Shown: positions 31,242-41,545 of the stretch, one piece after another | How positions within the stretch are numbered: the first letter of the stretch is position 1 | Layout: each line of letters begins with the position of its first letter | From: Caldimicrobium sp. | GTDB taxonomy: Bacteria; Desulfobacterota; Thermodesulfobacteria; Thermodesulfobacteriales; Thermodesulfobacteriaceae | NCBI GenBank assembly: GCA_025059715.1 | Contig: JANXCE010000007.1 | Coordinates: forward strand, 1 to 64,000 | Direction of reading: 5' to 3' | DNA: 64,000 nucleotides | Translations under genes and position numbers: made by a program | The notes under the pieces: model-generated | Told to the model about the DNA's origin: nothing | Databases searched by the model: none | The model's input: only the letters and a program-made list of their open reading frames with translations

Positions 31242-32114
31242 ATGCCACTTTTATGGTATCACTTTCCTGTTTCCAATGTAGAAACCTATCTGTTCTTTCC
31301 GCCGTTGTTTACCTTTGTTCTTTCTTTTTTTTGTGCAACCGCTGGCATCAGTGGGGCTTTCTTACTCCTTCCATTCCAGGTTAGTATCTTGGGCTACACT
31401 GCTCCTTCTGTAACCGCTACCAATCATCTATTTAATGTTATTGCTATTCCCAGCGGTGTCTACCGATACTGGAGAGAAAAACGTCTATATTATCCCCTCA
31501 CTCTTTTGATAACTCTTGGCACCTTACCTGGGGTCATAATTGGATATTTTCTGAGAATTTCACTATTTGAAGACTTAGAGAATTTTAAACTGCTTGTGGG
31601 TGTAGTGCTTTTGATAATAGGGATAAAACTATTTTTTGATATACTCTTTCCAAAGAAACAGGTGAGCTTTACTCCAGAACCTATCAAAACGCTAAGATTT
31701 AACATATGGTATTTGAAATTTGAATATAGTAAACAAATCTACACCTTGAAAAATATCCCCTTGACACTTACTTCATTAATAGTAGGTATTATTGGTGGTG
31801 TTTATGGTATAGGAGGCGGTGCCCTTATGGCGCCTATTCTCCTTGCTTTCTTTAAAATTCCACCTTATGTTTTTGCCGGCGCAACTCTCTTTGGAACCTT
31901 TCTAACTTCTGTTCTCGGAGTAATCATCTTCATCTTGGGTGGTATTGGACCTGATTTTCTCTTAGGAACACTCTTGGGTATTGGAGGCTTATTTGGAATT
32001 TACCTTGGGGCTAAATTTCAAAAAAAGTTACCTCAAAGATTTATAGGTTTCCTTTTAACCCTTGTGTTGCTTTTTATCAGTTATAGGTATATCCTTGCTT
32101 TTTTCCAAAATTAG
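31242..32114 (+). CDS. TauE/SafE family sulfite exporter-like permease
   Basis: Two repeats: GISGAFLLLPFQVSILGYTAPSVTATNHLFN and GGVYGIGGGALMAPILLAFFKIPPYVFAGATLFGTF. Confidence 0.85.
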   Translation: MPLLWYHFPVSNVETYLFFPPLFTFVLSFFCATAGISGAFLLLPFQVSILGYTAPSVTATNHLFNVIAIPSGVYRYWREKRLYYPLTLLITLGTLPGVIIGYFLRISLFEDLENFKLLVGVVLLIIGIKLFFDILFPKKQVSFTPEPIKTLRFNIWYLKFEYSKQIYTLKNIPLTLTSLIVGIIGGVYGIGGGALMAPILLAFFKIPPYVFAGATLFGTFLTSVLGVIIFILGGIGPDFLLGTLLGIGGLFGIYLGAKFQKKLPQRFIGFLLTLVLLFISYRYILAFFQN

Positions 32115-32128
32115 CGGTAGATCCAAGA

Positions 32129-33115
32129 TTAATGATAGAAAAGTCTTAAACGAACTTTTTTATACTCTTTGAGAGTTTCTAAAGCAAGGTAATTTTTTAA
32201 ACCCAACTTATTAGCCAATTCTCCTATTATAGCATAGCCTTCGCCTTTAAAATGACACATTGTATAGAGATTGAAAGGCCAATGGAGATAGTCTTGTCGG
32301 CGATAGCAGTGTGTTACAAAGGGTTTAGAGGCTAAATAATGGCCAATCTCTTCAAGTCTATCCTCTGGAATATGCCAGGCAATCATGATATTTTGCGTAA
32401 AACCTAATTTTTGATGTTTAAAAAGGGCTCCAAATCTTCTCAAGGCCCCTCTTCCTTTCATCTCCTTTAGCCAGAGTAAAATTTCCTCTTCTGGTATTTC
32501 AAGGGTTTCTGCTATTTGCTCAAAGGGTCTACTCGTGAGAGGGAGAGGCTCTTGAAGTGCTTTCACCAGGGCTTTATCTCTCTCAGTGATATCAAAAGAT
32601 ATAGTCTCCTTCATCTCAGGAAGTATATCTTCTGCATTTAGATCACCGTTTTCTTTGAAAACGGTTGAAATTTTAAAAACCTTTAGAATTGGGAGATATA
32701 AATAATCCTGGGCTCCACTTTCCTTATATAAAAATTCTACCTCTTTTAGAAGATCTCTCTCAGGAGGCACAACCAGAGTAAACCATAAGTTATAGGAATG
32801 ATTTCGAAGATAATTATGACTGACACCAGGATGGGCATTTATAATGTCACTGGCTCTTTTTAAATATCTTTCTTCTACTTTAAAGGCAAAAAGAGAAGAA
32901 TTATGTCTAAAGGCCTTAGGCTCAAAAATTGCAGATATCTGTCTAAGTTTTCCCTCTTTCTGCCACTCCTTTAAGATTTCTATAAGGTAATCTTCCTCAA
33001 CCTGAAATCTTTTTGCCAAAACCTCAAAGGGCCTTGGATGAAGAGGGAAATCCCTTTGAAGGATCTCGCAAAGCTCTCTCTGTTGAGCAAGTGAAAAAGG
33101 TTCCCTAAGAGCCAT
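32129..33115 (-). CDS. Fused siroheme decarboxylase (AhbA-AhbB / NirDL-like, two AsnC-type domains)
   Basis: Tandem Lrp/AsnC-like HTH domains; N half HPGVSHNYLRNHSYNLWFTL, C half VTHCYRRQDYLHWPFNLYTMCH. Confidence 0.8.
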   Translation of the reverse strand: MALREPFSLAQQRELCEILQRDFPLHPRPFEVLAKRFQVEEDYLIEILKEWQKEGKLRQISAIFEPKAFRHNSSLFAFKVEERYLKRASDIINAHPGVSHNYLRNHSYNLWFTLVVPPERDLLKEVEFLYKESGAQDYLYLPILKVFKISTVFKENGDLNAEDILPEMKETISFDITERDKALVKALQEPLPLTSRPFEQIAETLEIPEEEILLWLKEMKGRGALRRFGALFKHQKLGFTQNIMIAWHIPEDRLEEIGHYLASKPFVTHCYRRQDYLHWPFNLYTMCHFKGEGYAIIGELANKLGLKNYLALETLKEYKKVRLRLFYH

Positions 33116-34643
33116 AATGGAGAAAACACTTGAGTAATTTAATACGATTGGGATGTTTTAATTTTCTCAAGGCCATACTCTCGATTTGACGAATTCTTTC
33201 CTTTGTAACACCAAATTTATGCCCCACTTCTTCCAAAGTGTAAGCTTGTCTTTCACCTATGCCAAAGCGAAGTCTAATGACTTTTTCCTCTCTGGCTGAT
33301 AAGGTTTTGAAGAGTTCTCTTATCTTCACGGATAAAGCAGAATTAAAGGTAACTTCATCGGGCTTTAAAGTGTTTTGATCCTCTATAAAATCTTTTAAAG
33401 TGGTATCCTCCTCTTCTCCAATAGCAGTTTCTAAAGAAATAGGTTGTTTCATTATTTTAAATATGTAATTTAATCTCTCTATTGATAAGCCAGTTTCCTT
33501 TGAAAGTTCCTCTAAGGTAGGATCTCTTCCATATTCTTGATAGAACTTAGTGGAAATTATTTTACTTATCTTGTATATGGCCTCAATGATATGAACGGGA
33601 ATCCTTATAGTTCTTGTGTTTTCCGCTAAAAATTTAGTAATATTCTGTCTAATCCACCAAGTAGCATAAGTAGAGAACTTAAATCCCTTGCGATAATCAA
33701 ACTTTTCTACTGCCTTTAGCAAGCCGATGTTACCCTCTTGTATTAAGTCAGAAAGTAAAGCTCCCTTGGGTGCATATTTCCTGGCAATAGATAGGATAAG
33801 CCGAAGATTTGCTTTAACAAGCTCTTCCTTCAACTTTTTAATACGATAAAAAGCTAAATTAATCCTCTCAGAGGAACTTATAATTTCCTCTATAGATTTC
33901 CCGAAATAATCAAGACTGGCAAGGATTTCCTGACGAAGTTTTTTTATCTCCTTTAGGAGCTTTTGAGTCTCCTGGGCCTCCTCTACCTCCAAAACCTTTG
34001 TCCTGCACTCCACTTTTATTCCATTGCAAGATAAAAATTTTTCTAAATTTTCAATCTTTTGAGGTGTATTTTGATTTATTTTGGTTATCAGTGTATAAAA
34101 AGTTTGGATTTTCTTATTGGTCTCTAAAATATCACAAGTAAGTTCATCAAGTAATTGTTTAGTAGGACGAACTTCATAAATAGTCCCAAGAAGTCTTTGA
34201 GTTACTTCTCTACGATAAGAATCATGGGGCTCAAGGTCAAGGAGTTCTAAAAGATCAGCTTTAATCTTTGTAAACCAGGCTAATCTCTTCTCTTTTTTGC
34301 GCTCAAATTCCTCATAATCTTTAAAGTAAACATAGTAATTTTTTTCTTTTTCTACCTTTCTTAAAATCTGATAAAATTTCATAATCTGGGTAATGTATTG
34401 AAAAACCTCTTCCAAAATTAGCCTTTCATTTTCCTCTATAGATCTACCGATCCTTATTTCATCCTCCCGAGTCAAAAGTTGATTATTAAAAACCTCGGAT
34501 ATATAGATTCTCAGAGAGTCTTCTGTGCGGGTTTTTTTTATCTCCTCTTCAACAAAATCCTCAACAAAATCCTCATCAAAATCCTCTAAAAAAATTTCTT
34601 CTTCAAAAAGACAATTTCTCTTCTGATGGAGGTTCATGGACAC
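33105..34643 (-). CDS. rpoD: RNA polymerase sigma factor RpoD
   Basis: Region 2 DLIQEGNIGLLKAVEKFDYRKGFKFSTYATWWIRQ and region 4 RLRFGIGERQAYTLEEVGHKFGVTKERIRQIESMALRKL. Confidence 0.95.
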   Translation of the reverse strand: MSMNLHQKRNCLFEEEIFLEDFDEDFVEDFVEEEIKKTRTEDSLRIYISEVFNNQLLTREDEIRIGRSIEENERLILEEVFQYITQIMKFYQILRKVEKEKNYYVYFKDYEEFERKKEKRLAWFTKIKADLLELLDLEPHDSYRREVTQRLLGTIYEVRPTKQLLDELTCDILETNKKIQTFYTLITKINQNTPQKIENLEKFLSCNGIKVECRTKVLEVEEAQETQKLLKEIKKLRQEILASLDYFGKSIEEIISSSERINLAFYRIKKLKEELVKANLRLILSIARKYAPKGALLSDLIQEGNIGLLKAVEKFDYRKGFKFSTYATWWIRQNITKFLAENTRTIRIPVHIIEAIYKISKIISTKFYQEYGRDPTLEELSKETGLSIERLNYIFKIMKQPISLETAIGEEEDTTLKDFIEDQNTLKPDEVTFNSALSVKIRELFKTLSAREEKVIRLRFGIGERQAYTLEEVGHKFGVTKERIRQIESMALRKLKHPNRIKLLKCFLHYGS

Positions 34644-34652
34644 CTCCTTTAG

Positions 34653-36401
34653 TTAAATTTTAAGATTATCACCCAAATTTAAAGCACCCTTAATTTTATG
34701 TAAGGTTATCTCTACCTCAGCTTTCTTGCCTGTCCTCTCAAAGAATTTAATGCTCTCTATTATCCTTTCCAGTTCCTTCTTTCTTCTCTGCCTTAATAGA
34801 AACTCCTTAATTTGATTTTTAACCTCTTCTCTATTCTCAAAGGGAGGTGAAAATAAAAGATCACTTAGTAGTTCTTGAACCCAGTTTTCTGGTATATTTA
34901 AAAGTTCTAACTCACTTTTAGGTTGTATCTCTAATAGTAGTGCTAAAAACCTACTATAAAGCCCTTGAGGATTACTCTCTATAAAATCTCTTAATCCCAC
35001 CTCTTCAAAAAAAGATAAATCTTCAGGGTTATGTAAGAGATACTGAGCTATTACCCTGAGATAGCATTCTTGAGGCTCTTCCTCTTTTCTACAATATTCA
35101 TTAATTTCCAAAGAAATTGGTTTTTCTCTCCTCAGAGCTCGTCTAACCTCAAATTCCGGAATTCCCAAAATAAAAGATAGCTCATTACAAATCCCCTGAA
35201 CTATAAAGGGATCCTCAACTCCCCTGAAGATATCGATTAGCTCGTAAAAGATCTTTGAAGAATTCCCCTTGTATTCTCCCCTTAGGATTTGATAACAAAA
35301 ACGAATTGGTGGTTGAGATAGATGAATAATCTTTTCCTTTAATTCTAAAGAATTTTCCTTGGCAAAACTTCTCCCAAAAGAGTCAGGATCTTCACCTTCG
35401 GGTAAGACAACTACTTTAGGCAAAATATTCTCCTTCGCCAAGAGTTGTATCGCCCTTAAGGTTGCCTTTCTACCTGCTTGATCTCCATCGAAGAAAATAA
35501 AAAAATCCTCCGCCAAGGGTTTCAGTTTCTTAATATGTCTTTCAGTTAGAGCGGTCCCACAGGTTGCTACTACATTTTTAATTCCCTTATCCCACAAGGT
35601 TAAGATATCAAAATATCCCTCAACCAGGTAGAGCGCTTTCTCTTTCTTTATGAAATCCTTGCTTTGAAAAAGCCCAAATAGGCTCTCGCTTTTTTTGAAG
35701 ATCCTTGTCTCTGGAGAATTTAAATATTTGGGTTCAACCTCCCCACTTAAAGCTCTACCGCCAAAGGCTATACATTGTCCTCTTTCGTCAAAAATAGGGA
35801 AAATAATCCTATCTCTAAATAGATCTACGAAAGAACCGTCTTCACTCTCTTTTAATACTCCAGCTTCTACTGCTAACTTAAGATCAATGTTACTTGCTCT
35901 TAAAAATCCTGCTAAGAATCTGCCCTCAGGGGGCGCATAACCAAGATAAAAATCCCTCCAGGTCTCCTCGCTTATACCTCTTTTCTTTAAATAGGCCCTA
36001 GCTTCCTCTCCCGAAGGGTGATTCCAAAGAATATTCTGATAGATCTTTGCTACCTTAAAAAGAAGTTCTATTAATTCTCGCTCTCTTCTCCTTTCTCCAA
36101 GTTCAATCCTTTCAACCCTTAGACCTGCTCTCTCCGCTAATTCTATTAAAGCCTCTTTAAAGTCAAGGTTTTTTAACTTCATATAAAAGGAAATTACATC
36201 CCCTGAAGCTCCACAACCAAAACATTTAAATATTTGTTTCTCTCCACTTACAGTAAAAGAAGGAGTCTTCTCCTGATGAAAGGGACAAAGTCCTACATAG
36301 TTACTGCCAACTTTTTTAAGTTTTACATACTGCGAAATAAAACTTACAATCTCAAAATGATCCTTTATCTCTTCATAGAGGGTTGAACTGGACCTTGTCA
36401 T
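34653..36401 (-). CDS. dnaG: DNA primase
   Basis: Zinc finger CPFHQEKTPSFTVSGEKQIFKCFGCGASGD, TOPRIM LVEGYFDIL. Confidence 0.95.
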   Translation of the reverse strand: MTRSSSTLYEEIKDHFEIVSFISQYVKLKKVGSNYVGLCPFHQEKTPSFTVSGEKQIFKCFGCGASGDVISFYMKLKNLDFKEALIELAERAGLRVERIELGERRRERELIELLFKVAKIYQNILWNHPSGEEARAYLKKRGISEETWRDFYLGYAPPEGRFLAGFLRASNIDLKLAVEAGVLKESEDGSFVDLFRDRIIFPIFDERGQCIAFGGRALSGEVEPKYLNSPETRIFKKSESLFGLFQSKDFIKKEKALYLVEGYFDILTLWDKGIKNVVATCGTALTERHIKKLKPLAEDFFIFFDGDQAGRKATLRAIQLLAKENILPKVVVLPEGEDPDSFGRSFAKENSLELKEKIIHLSQPPIRFCYQILRGEYKGNSSKIFYELIDIFRGVEDPFIVQGICNELSFILGIPEFEVRRALRREKPISLEINEYCRKEEEPQECYLRVIAQYLLHNPEDLSFFEEVGLRDFIESNPQGLYSRFLALLLEIQPKSELELLNIPENWVQELLSDLLFSPPFENREEVKNQIKEFLLRQRRKKELERIIESIKFFERTGKKAEVEITLHKIKGALNLGDNLKI

Positions 36402-36496
36402 TTGACCTTAACTTTATCTCATAACATAAGAACTTAAAAGGTCAAGACTTTGAATCAATTTTTATTTATTTCAAGATTTCTTAAATTTTCAATTTT

Positions 36497-38776
36497 TTAA
36501 CAGAGATATACAATGGTGGCTCCATTACCTCCTTCGGAAGGAGGAGCCACTTCAAAATTTTCAATTAAAGGATGCCCTCTCAGATATTCTCTTATCGCAG
36601 AGCGAAGTTTGCCACTTCCATGGCCGTGAATTATAAGTAAGGTTTTAACCCCTTTTAAAAAGCACTCGTTTAACTTCCTCTCAAGAAGCAACAGGCCACT
36701 TTCTACATCTTCTCCTATGAGATTGAGCCTCTCTTTAGTGGGTGCAATTACTTTATTCTCTTTAAAGACAGAACTCTGAGTGTTCTTGGGAGAGGATTTT
36801 GAAACAATTTTTTTCAGTTCATAATAGGGCAACTCTAATTTTAATTTTCCAATCTGGATCTCAATAAGGTTATCCTTTACTCCTATTATCTTACCCTCTC
36901 TTTTTAAAGAAGTAATCCAGAGGGTTTCACCTATATGAAAGGACTTATCCTCCTCAAGGGTAAAAATTTCTCTCTCCTTTAGGAATTTCTGAAATTTCTC
37001 TTGGGCTCGTTTGATCGCTCCTTTTGAGGGTAAGCTCTTTAGAAATTCTTTAAATTCCACCTGCCACTTTTCAAAAACAGTTGCTAAAGCTTGATCAAAA
37101 CGATTTTTTAGTTCTATCTTTAGCTTTTCAAGCTCTTCTCTCTTAGAATCTAATTCCTTGAGCCTTCTTTCCCAATCCCTTCGTAATTCCTCTACTCTAT
37201 CAAGTTCCGATAAATACTTCTCCTGCCAATCATAATAGCTGTTATCAGATAGAAAACTTTTGGCTCGTTGTAATAACTCTTCATCAAAACCGATTTTTTT
37301 TGCTAATTCAAAGGCATGAGATCCTCCTAAGTAGCCATATATTAATTTATAGGTTGGCTGATGGGTATGAAGATCAAAGCCCATGGTAGCCAAATCAAAA
37401 CCACTTCTTTGCGTAAGAAGTGCCTTTAGGTGGTGAGAATGGGTGGTGATAAGAACTCTTGCCCCCTTCTTTATCAACCTCTCAATTAAAGCAAAAATCA
37501 ATACTGCTCCTTCTTCGGGATCGGTGCCTCGGCCTGGCTCATCGAGAAGCACTAAACTTGTTGGTTCAGCAGAGTTTAAAATTCTTTTGAGATTTTTTAA
37601 ATGAGCAGAAAAAGAGGATTCACCCTTAAGGAGATTTTGTTCATCGCCTAAATCTACCATAACACTTTTGAAATAGGGAATTTTGGCCTCGGTAGCGGGT
37701 ATTAAAAAGCCATTTAAAGCCATCAATATAATAAGTCCCAGGGTTTTCAAAGATACAGTTTTGCCTCCAAGATTAGGTCCTGTTATGACTAAACCCTCTT
37801 TCAAGTAATAATTATTGGGAATGGGTGGATTTTCACCTTGCTCAAGGGCTTTAAGATAAAGTAAAGGATGATAAGCCTCTCTCAATTCCAGAGGACCACT
37901 CTCTTTTAATTCTGGGATAATACCTCTGTAAAGTTTTCCAAGCTGGGCCTTAGCTAAAGCCATATCAAGTCTGGCTATGTATTCCTCTAATCGGCATAGG
38001 CACTCCCTTTGGGTTAGTATCTTTAAGGATAGTGAACACAAAATCCGCTTGATCTCCCTTTGCTCCTGCCAGGAAATTTCCTCTAATTCATTTCTTAGAG
38101 AAATTATTCCAAAGGGTTCAATGAACACAGTGGCACCACTATTTGAATATCCCTGGAATAGGCCCCTAACTTTATGTTTAAACTCAGGTCTTACCGGAAG
38201 GACATATCTACCTTCTCTTTGCAGAAAAAAGTTGTCCTGTAGATATCCTAATTTATAATAATAATCTTTAATCTTTTCCAATTTTGTAAGCAATTTCTCT
38301 CTAATCTGATAAATTTGTTTTCTTAAAAAGTAGAGATTATAGCTTGCCCGATCCCTTATATTACCAGTATTGAGGTCACAAATATCAGATATTTCTCGAA
38401 AGAGAAGTTTTAATTTCTCTGTTATCCTCCGAATTTCTCTAAAGGGAGTATTTTCCAGATCATTCCCCAGATTTTGGGAGGTATGTAACCATAAACCGAT
38501 ATGGGCTATTTCCATAGGTAAGAAGAAGCCCCTTTTTTCCCCTTTTGATAAAAGGGTTTTTAGTGAAGAAAGAGTGGGCAGAGATGGAGCTCTGCCTCTT
38601 TCCAAAAGTTCCCCCACAAATTTAGTTTCTTCATAGAGCTCCTTAGCCTTATGGAATGAAAAATTAGGAGAATAATTTTCTAATTGTAATTTAGCGGATT
38701 CTGTTCTTAAGAAGAATAAAAGTTTTTTTAAAAGATCTTCCCATTCTAAGAGGGAAAAATCCTTAACTTTAATCAC
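36497..38776 (-). CDS. mutS2: Endonuclease MutS2
   Basis: ITGPNLGGKTVSLKTLGL, LVLLDEPGRGTDPEEGA, C-terminal Smr domain LLIIHGHGSGKLRSAIREYLR. Confidence 0.93.
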   Translation of the reverse strand: MIKVKDFSLLEWEDLLKKLLFFLRTESAKLQLENYSPNFSFHKAKELYEETKFVGELLERGRAPSLPTLSSLKTLLSKGEKRGFFLPMEIAHIGLWLHTSQNLGNDLENTPFREIRRITEKLKLLFREISDICDLNTGNIRDRASYNLYFLRKQIYQIREKLLTKLEKIKDYYYKLGYLQDNFFLQREGRYVLPVRPEFKHKVRGLFQGYSNSGATVFIEPFGIISLRNELEEISWQEQREIKRILCSLSLKILTQRECLCRLEEYIARLDMALAKAQLGKLYRGIIPELKESGPLELREAYHPLLYLKALEQGENPPIPNNYYLKEGLVITGPNLGGKTVSLKTLGLIILMALNGFLIPATEAKIPYFKSVMVDLGDEQNLLKGESSFSAHLKNLKRILNSAEPTSLVLLDEPGRGTDPEEGAVLIFALIERLIKKGARVLITTHSHHLKALLTQRSGFDLATMGFDLHTHQPTYKLIYGYLGGSHAFELAKKIGFDEELLQRAKSFLSDNSYYDWQEKYLSELDRVEELRRDWERRLKELDSKREELEKLKIELKNRFDQALATVFEKWQVEFKEFLKSLPSKGAIKRAQEKFQKFLKEREIFTLEEDKSFHIGETLWITSLKREGKIIGVKDNLIEIQIGKLKLELPYYELKKIVSKSSPKNTQSSVFKENKVIAPTKERLNLIGEDVESGLLLLERKLNECFLKGVKTLLIIHGHGSGKLRSAIREYLRGHPLIENFEVAPPSEGGNGATIVYLC

Positions 38777-38800
38777 TAAAATTGCTGCTGAATAATTAAC

Positions 38801-39010
38801 TTAATCTTCTAACTTTTGCTGAATCTTTTTAAGTTTTTTGAGCAGTTTTTTTCTCGCAGATTGTAATTTTTTTCTTCTCTTTACACCTGGCTTTTCGTAA
38901 AATTCCCTTTTTTTAACCTCGGAGAGAATTTTAGTTTTTTCCACTAACCTTTTAAATCGCTTGATGGCCTGTTCAAAGGATTCACCATCTCTTACAATTA
39001 CTCCAGCCAA
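38801..39010 (-). CDS. rpsU: 30S ribosomal protein S21
   Basis: [45 protein letters not shown]. Confidence 0.95.
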   Translation of the reverse strand: MAGVIVRDGESFEQAIKRFKRLVEKTKILSEVKKREFYEKPGVKRRKKLQSARKKLLKKLKKIQQKLED

Positions 39011-39037
39011 TGAACTCCCCCCTTTTAATTTTTTTAA

Positions 39038-39065
39038 AAAGTAGCATCACTTTTGTTTTTGTCAA
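39038..39065 (-). promoter_or_regulatory. Sigma70-like promoter upstream of rpsU
   Basis: TTGACA - 16 nt - TACTTT on the minus strand. Confidence 0.45.
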
Positions 39066-39186
39066 GAACTTAAGCTTATGTTTGATTTATGTACACAAAG
39101 AATGTTAAAATTATGTCAATGGGGGCCCTTGAAAATTTTTCAAAAAGAGTTTAATTAGAAATCTAAAAAAAACTTGGAGGAAAGGG

Positions 39187-39405
39187 ATGACTCTTACTGA
39201 GGTTGCTGAGCTGGAGGCTAAGATTGATAACCTCATAGCCACTGTGCTTGAACTTAGAAAGGACAAAGAGGAGCTTTTACAGAAACTGAATGAAAAAATA
39301 GCAGAAAATGAAGCCTTAAAGGAGGAAATAGAAAGAAGGGAAGAAGAAAGGAGGGTATTAAGAGAGAAGATAGGAAACCTCATAGAAAAACTTTCTCAGC
39401 TTTAG
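39187..39405 (+). CDS. ZapB-like small coiled-coil cell division protein
   Basis: 72 aa coiled coil directly upstream of zapA. Confidence 0.55.
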   Translation: MTLTEVAELEAKIDNLIATVLELRKDKEELLQKLNEKIAENEALKEEIERREEERRVLREKIGNLIEKLSQL

Positions 39406-39407
39406 GT

Positions 39408-39707
39408 ATGAGCACCAATCAGGTAACCTTTGAATTTCTTGGACAAAGCTTTACCTTCCGGAGTCACTTGCCGGAAGAGGACATAGAGGAGGTTTTAAAT
39501 TACCTGGAGGGCAAAAAACGAGAACTTGAAGCTCTTAAAAAGGTTCCTACTTACAAGTTAGCTATCTGGTTGTTGTTGCAAGTTGCCTATGATTATGTGA
39601 AGGTAAAGAGGGAAAAGGAAACTTTAGAAGCTACCCTTAGAGCACAGCTTGTTAAACTGGAAGAATTTTTAGGCAAAATCTCTTCTACCTCGGGTGCCCG
39701 TGAGTAG
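39408..39707 (+). CDS. zapA: Cell division protein ZapA
   Basis: 99 aa, ZapA-like N-terminal beta/helix and C-terminal coiled coil; zapA-6S-rny context. Confidence 0.7.
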   Translation: MSTNQVTFEFLGQSFTFRSHLPEEDIEEVLNYLEGKKRELEALKKVPTYKLAIWLLLQVAYDYVKVKREKETLEATLRAQLVKLEEFLGKISSTSGARE

Positions 39708-39855
39708 AGAAATGACCTGCCAAGCTAACAACAATGGAGTTAGAGGAAAGGTGGAGCTGGGACTCTTTGTATGGCTAATAGGGTTTACCAGCCCCCTCCT
39801 CAATTTTATTTAAACAGAGCTTGAAGCAGGCTCGCTACCACGGCATCCCGGGGGC
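39688..39855 (+). ncRNA. ssrS: 6S RNA
   Basis: Closing stem CCTCGGGTGCCCGTG / CACGGCATCCCGGGG; inner CCTGC/GCAGG stem; central bubble; apical stem AGGTGGAGCTGG / CCAGCCCCCTCCT; sits between zapA and rny. Confidence 0.85.
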
Positions 39856-39906
39856 TCTTCTCTCTTACCCTCTCTTCCCTTCTTAACTACAAGTAAGGAG
39901 GGTTAT

Positions 39907-41535
39907 ATGACCTATGCAATTGTGCTAATAATTGGACTGCTTTTGGGTTTATCCTTAGCAGGTGTATATCTCTATCTCCAAAAGAAAAAAGAGGAAGAAT
40001 TGAAGATTTCTGCCCAAAGGGAGGCAGAAGAGATTTTAACTACCGCAAAAGAAAAGGCCAATATAATTATCCTTTCCGCAGAAGAACGTGCCAAAGAGAT
40101 AGTGTTTCAAGCTGAAAAACTTGCCCATCAAAAAATTCAACAAGCGGAAGAACAAATAAAGGTAGAACTCTCTAAACACAAAGAGGAATTAGACAAGGAG
40201 TATGAGCGAAAAATTCGGGACCTCTCTCAAAGAGAGGAGAGAATCCAGCAAAAGGAAGAGCTCTTAACTAAAAGGGAGTTAGAGTTCTCCAAAAGAGAAG
40301 AAAATTTCGAGAGAAAACTCCATGAAATTGAGGCCCTTAAGAACACCCTTGAACTGGAAAAAAGGGAAATAGAGCAGCTCTCTATGAAAATCAAAGAAGA
40401 ATTAGAGAGAATAGCGGGGTTAACGGAAAGAGAAGCCAGAGAATTGATCCTCAAAAAGGTAGAAGATGAGATGCTTGAGGAAAAGGCAAGGGTAATTATG
40501 AAGGTGGAAAATGAAATCAAAGAGGAGGCCAAAAGAAAGGCCCAGGAAATCATAGCTTATGCTACAGCTAAGGCTGCTATACCCTTTGTTACAGAACAAT
40601 CAGTATCTGTTGTTCAGCTTCCCAATGAGGAAATGAAAGGTAGAATTATTGGTAGAGAAGGTAGAAATATCCGCACCTTTGAAAATTTAACAGGGGTTGA
40701 TCTCCTCATAGATGACACACCAGAGGTAGTGGTGCTCTCCTGTCATGATCCTCTGAGACGGGAGATAGCCAAAATTGCCCTGGAGAGACTCATTGCTGAT
40801 GGAAGGATTCATCCCACTCGTATAGAAGAGATTGTAAAGCAGGTTGAAGAAGAAATGGAACAACACCTACTGGAAGTGGGAGAGAGGGCTTGCTTTGAAT
40901 TGGGAGTGTATGGAGTTCATCCGGAAATAATTAAGCTCCTGGGTAAACTTAAATATAGAACCAGTTATAGCCAAAATGTTCTTCAGCACTCCATGGAAAC
41001 CGCAATTATTTGTTCCGCCTTAGCTGGTGAGTTAGGTTTAGATCCTAAAAAAGCAAAAAGAATCGCCCTTCTCCATGATATAGGAAAAGCAGCTAGTTAT
41101 GAGCAAGAGGGCCCTCATGCTCTAATTGGAGCAGATTTAGCCCGAAAATATGGCGAAGACGAGGAAATTGTCAATGCCATAGCCTCCCATCATGAGGATA
41201 TTCCAATTACCACTCTATATGGGATTCTCCTTCAAGTATCTGATGCCCTCTCAGGAGCAAGACCTGGGGCTAGAAGAGAATTACTTGAAGCCTATATTAA
41301 ACGCATAAAGGAACTCGAAAATGTGGCTTACTCCTTCCCAGGAGTAGAGAAAGCTTATGCCATTCAAGCTGGAAGAGAAATAAGAGTGATAGTAGATAGT
41401 AAGACCATAAGTGATGAAAGGGCTTACCTTTTAGCTAAAGAGATTGCAGGAAAAATTGAAAGGGAGCTCACCTACCCTGGAATAATTAAAATCACTGTCT
41501 TAAGAGAAACCAGGGCTATTGAATATGCTCGTTAA
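39907..41535 (+). CDS. rny: Ribonuclease Y
   Basis: N-terminal TM and coiled coil, KH motif GRIIGREGRNIRTFENLTGVDLLIDDTPEVVVLS, HD domain LHDIGKA. Confidence 0.95.
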   Translation: MTYAIVLIIGLLLGLSLAGVYLYLQKKKEEELKISAQREAEEILTTAKEKANIIILSAEERAKEIVFQAEKLAHQKIQQAEEQIKVELSKHKEELDKEYERKIRDLSQREERIQQKEELLTKRELEFSKREENFERKLHEIEALKNTLELEKREIEQLSMKIKEELERIAGLTEREARELILKKVEDEMLEEKARVIMKVENEIKEEAKRKAQEIIAYATAKAAIPFVTEQSVSVVQLPNEEMKGRIIGREGRNIRTFENLTGVDLLIDDTPEVVVLSCHDPLRREIAKIALERLIADGRIHPTRIEEIVKQVEEEMEQHLLEVGERACFELGVYGVHPEIIKLLGKLKYRTSYSQNVLQHSMETAIICSALAGELGLDPKKAKRIALLHDIGKAASYEQEGPHALIGADLARKYGEDEEIVNAIASHHEDIPITTLYGILLQVSDALSGARPGARRELLEAYIKRIKELENVAYSFPGVEKAYAIQAGREIRVIVDSKTISDERAYLLAKEIAGKIERELTYPGIIKITVLRETRAIEYAR

Positions 41536-41545
41536 GGAGATATCT

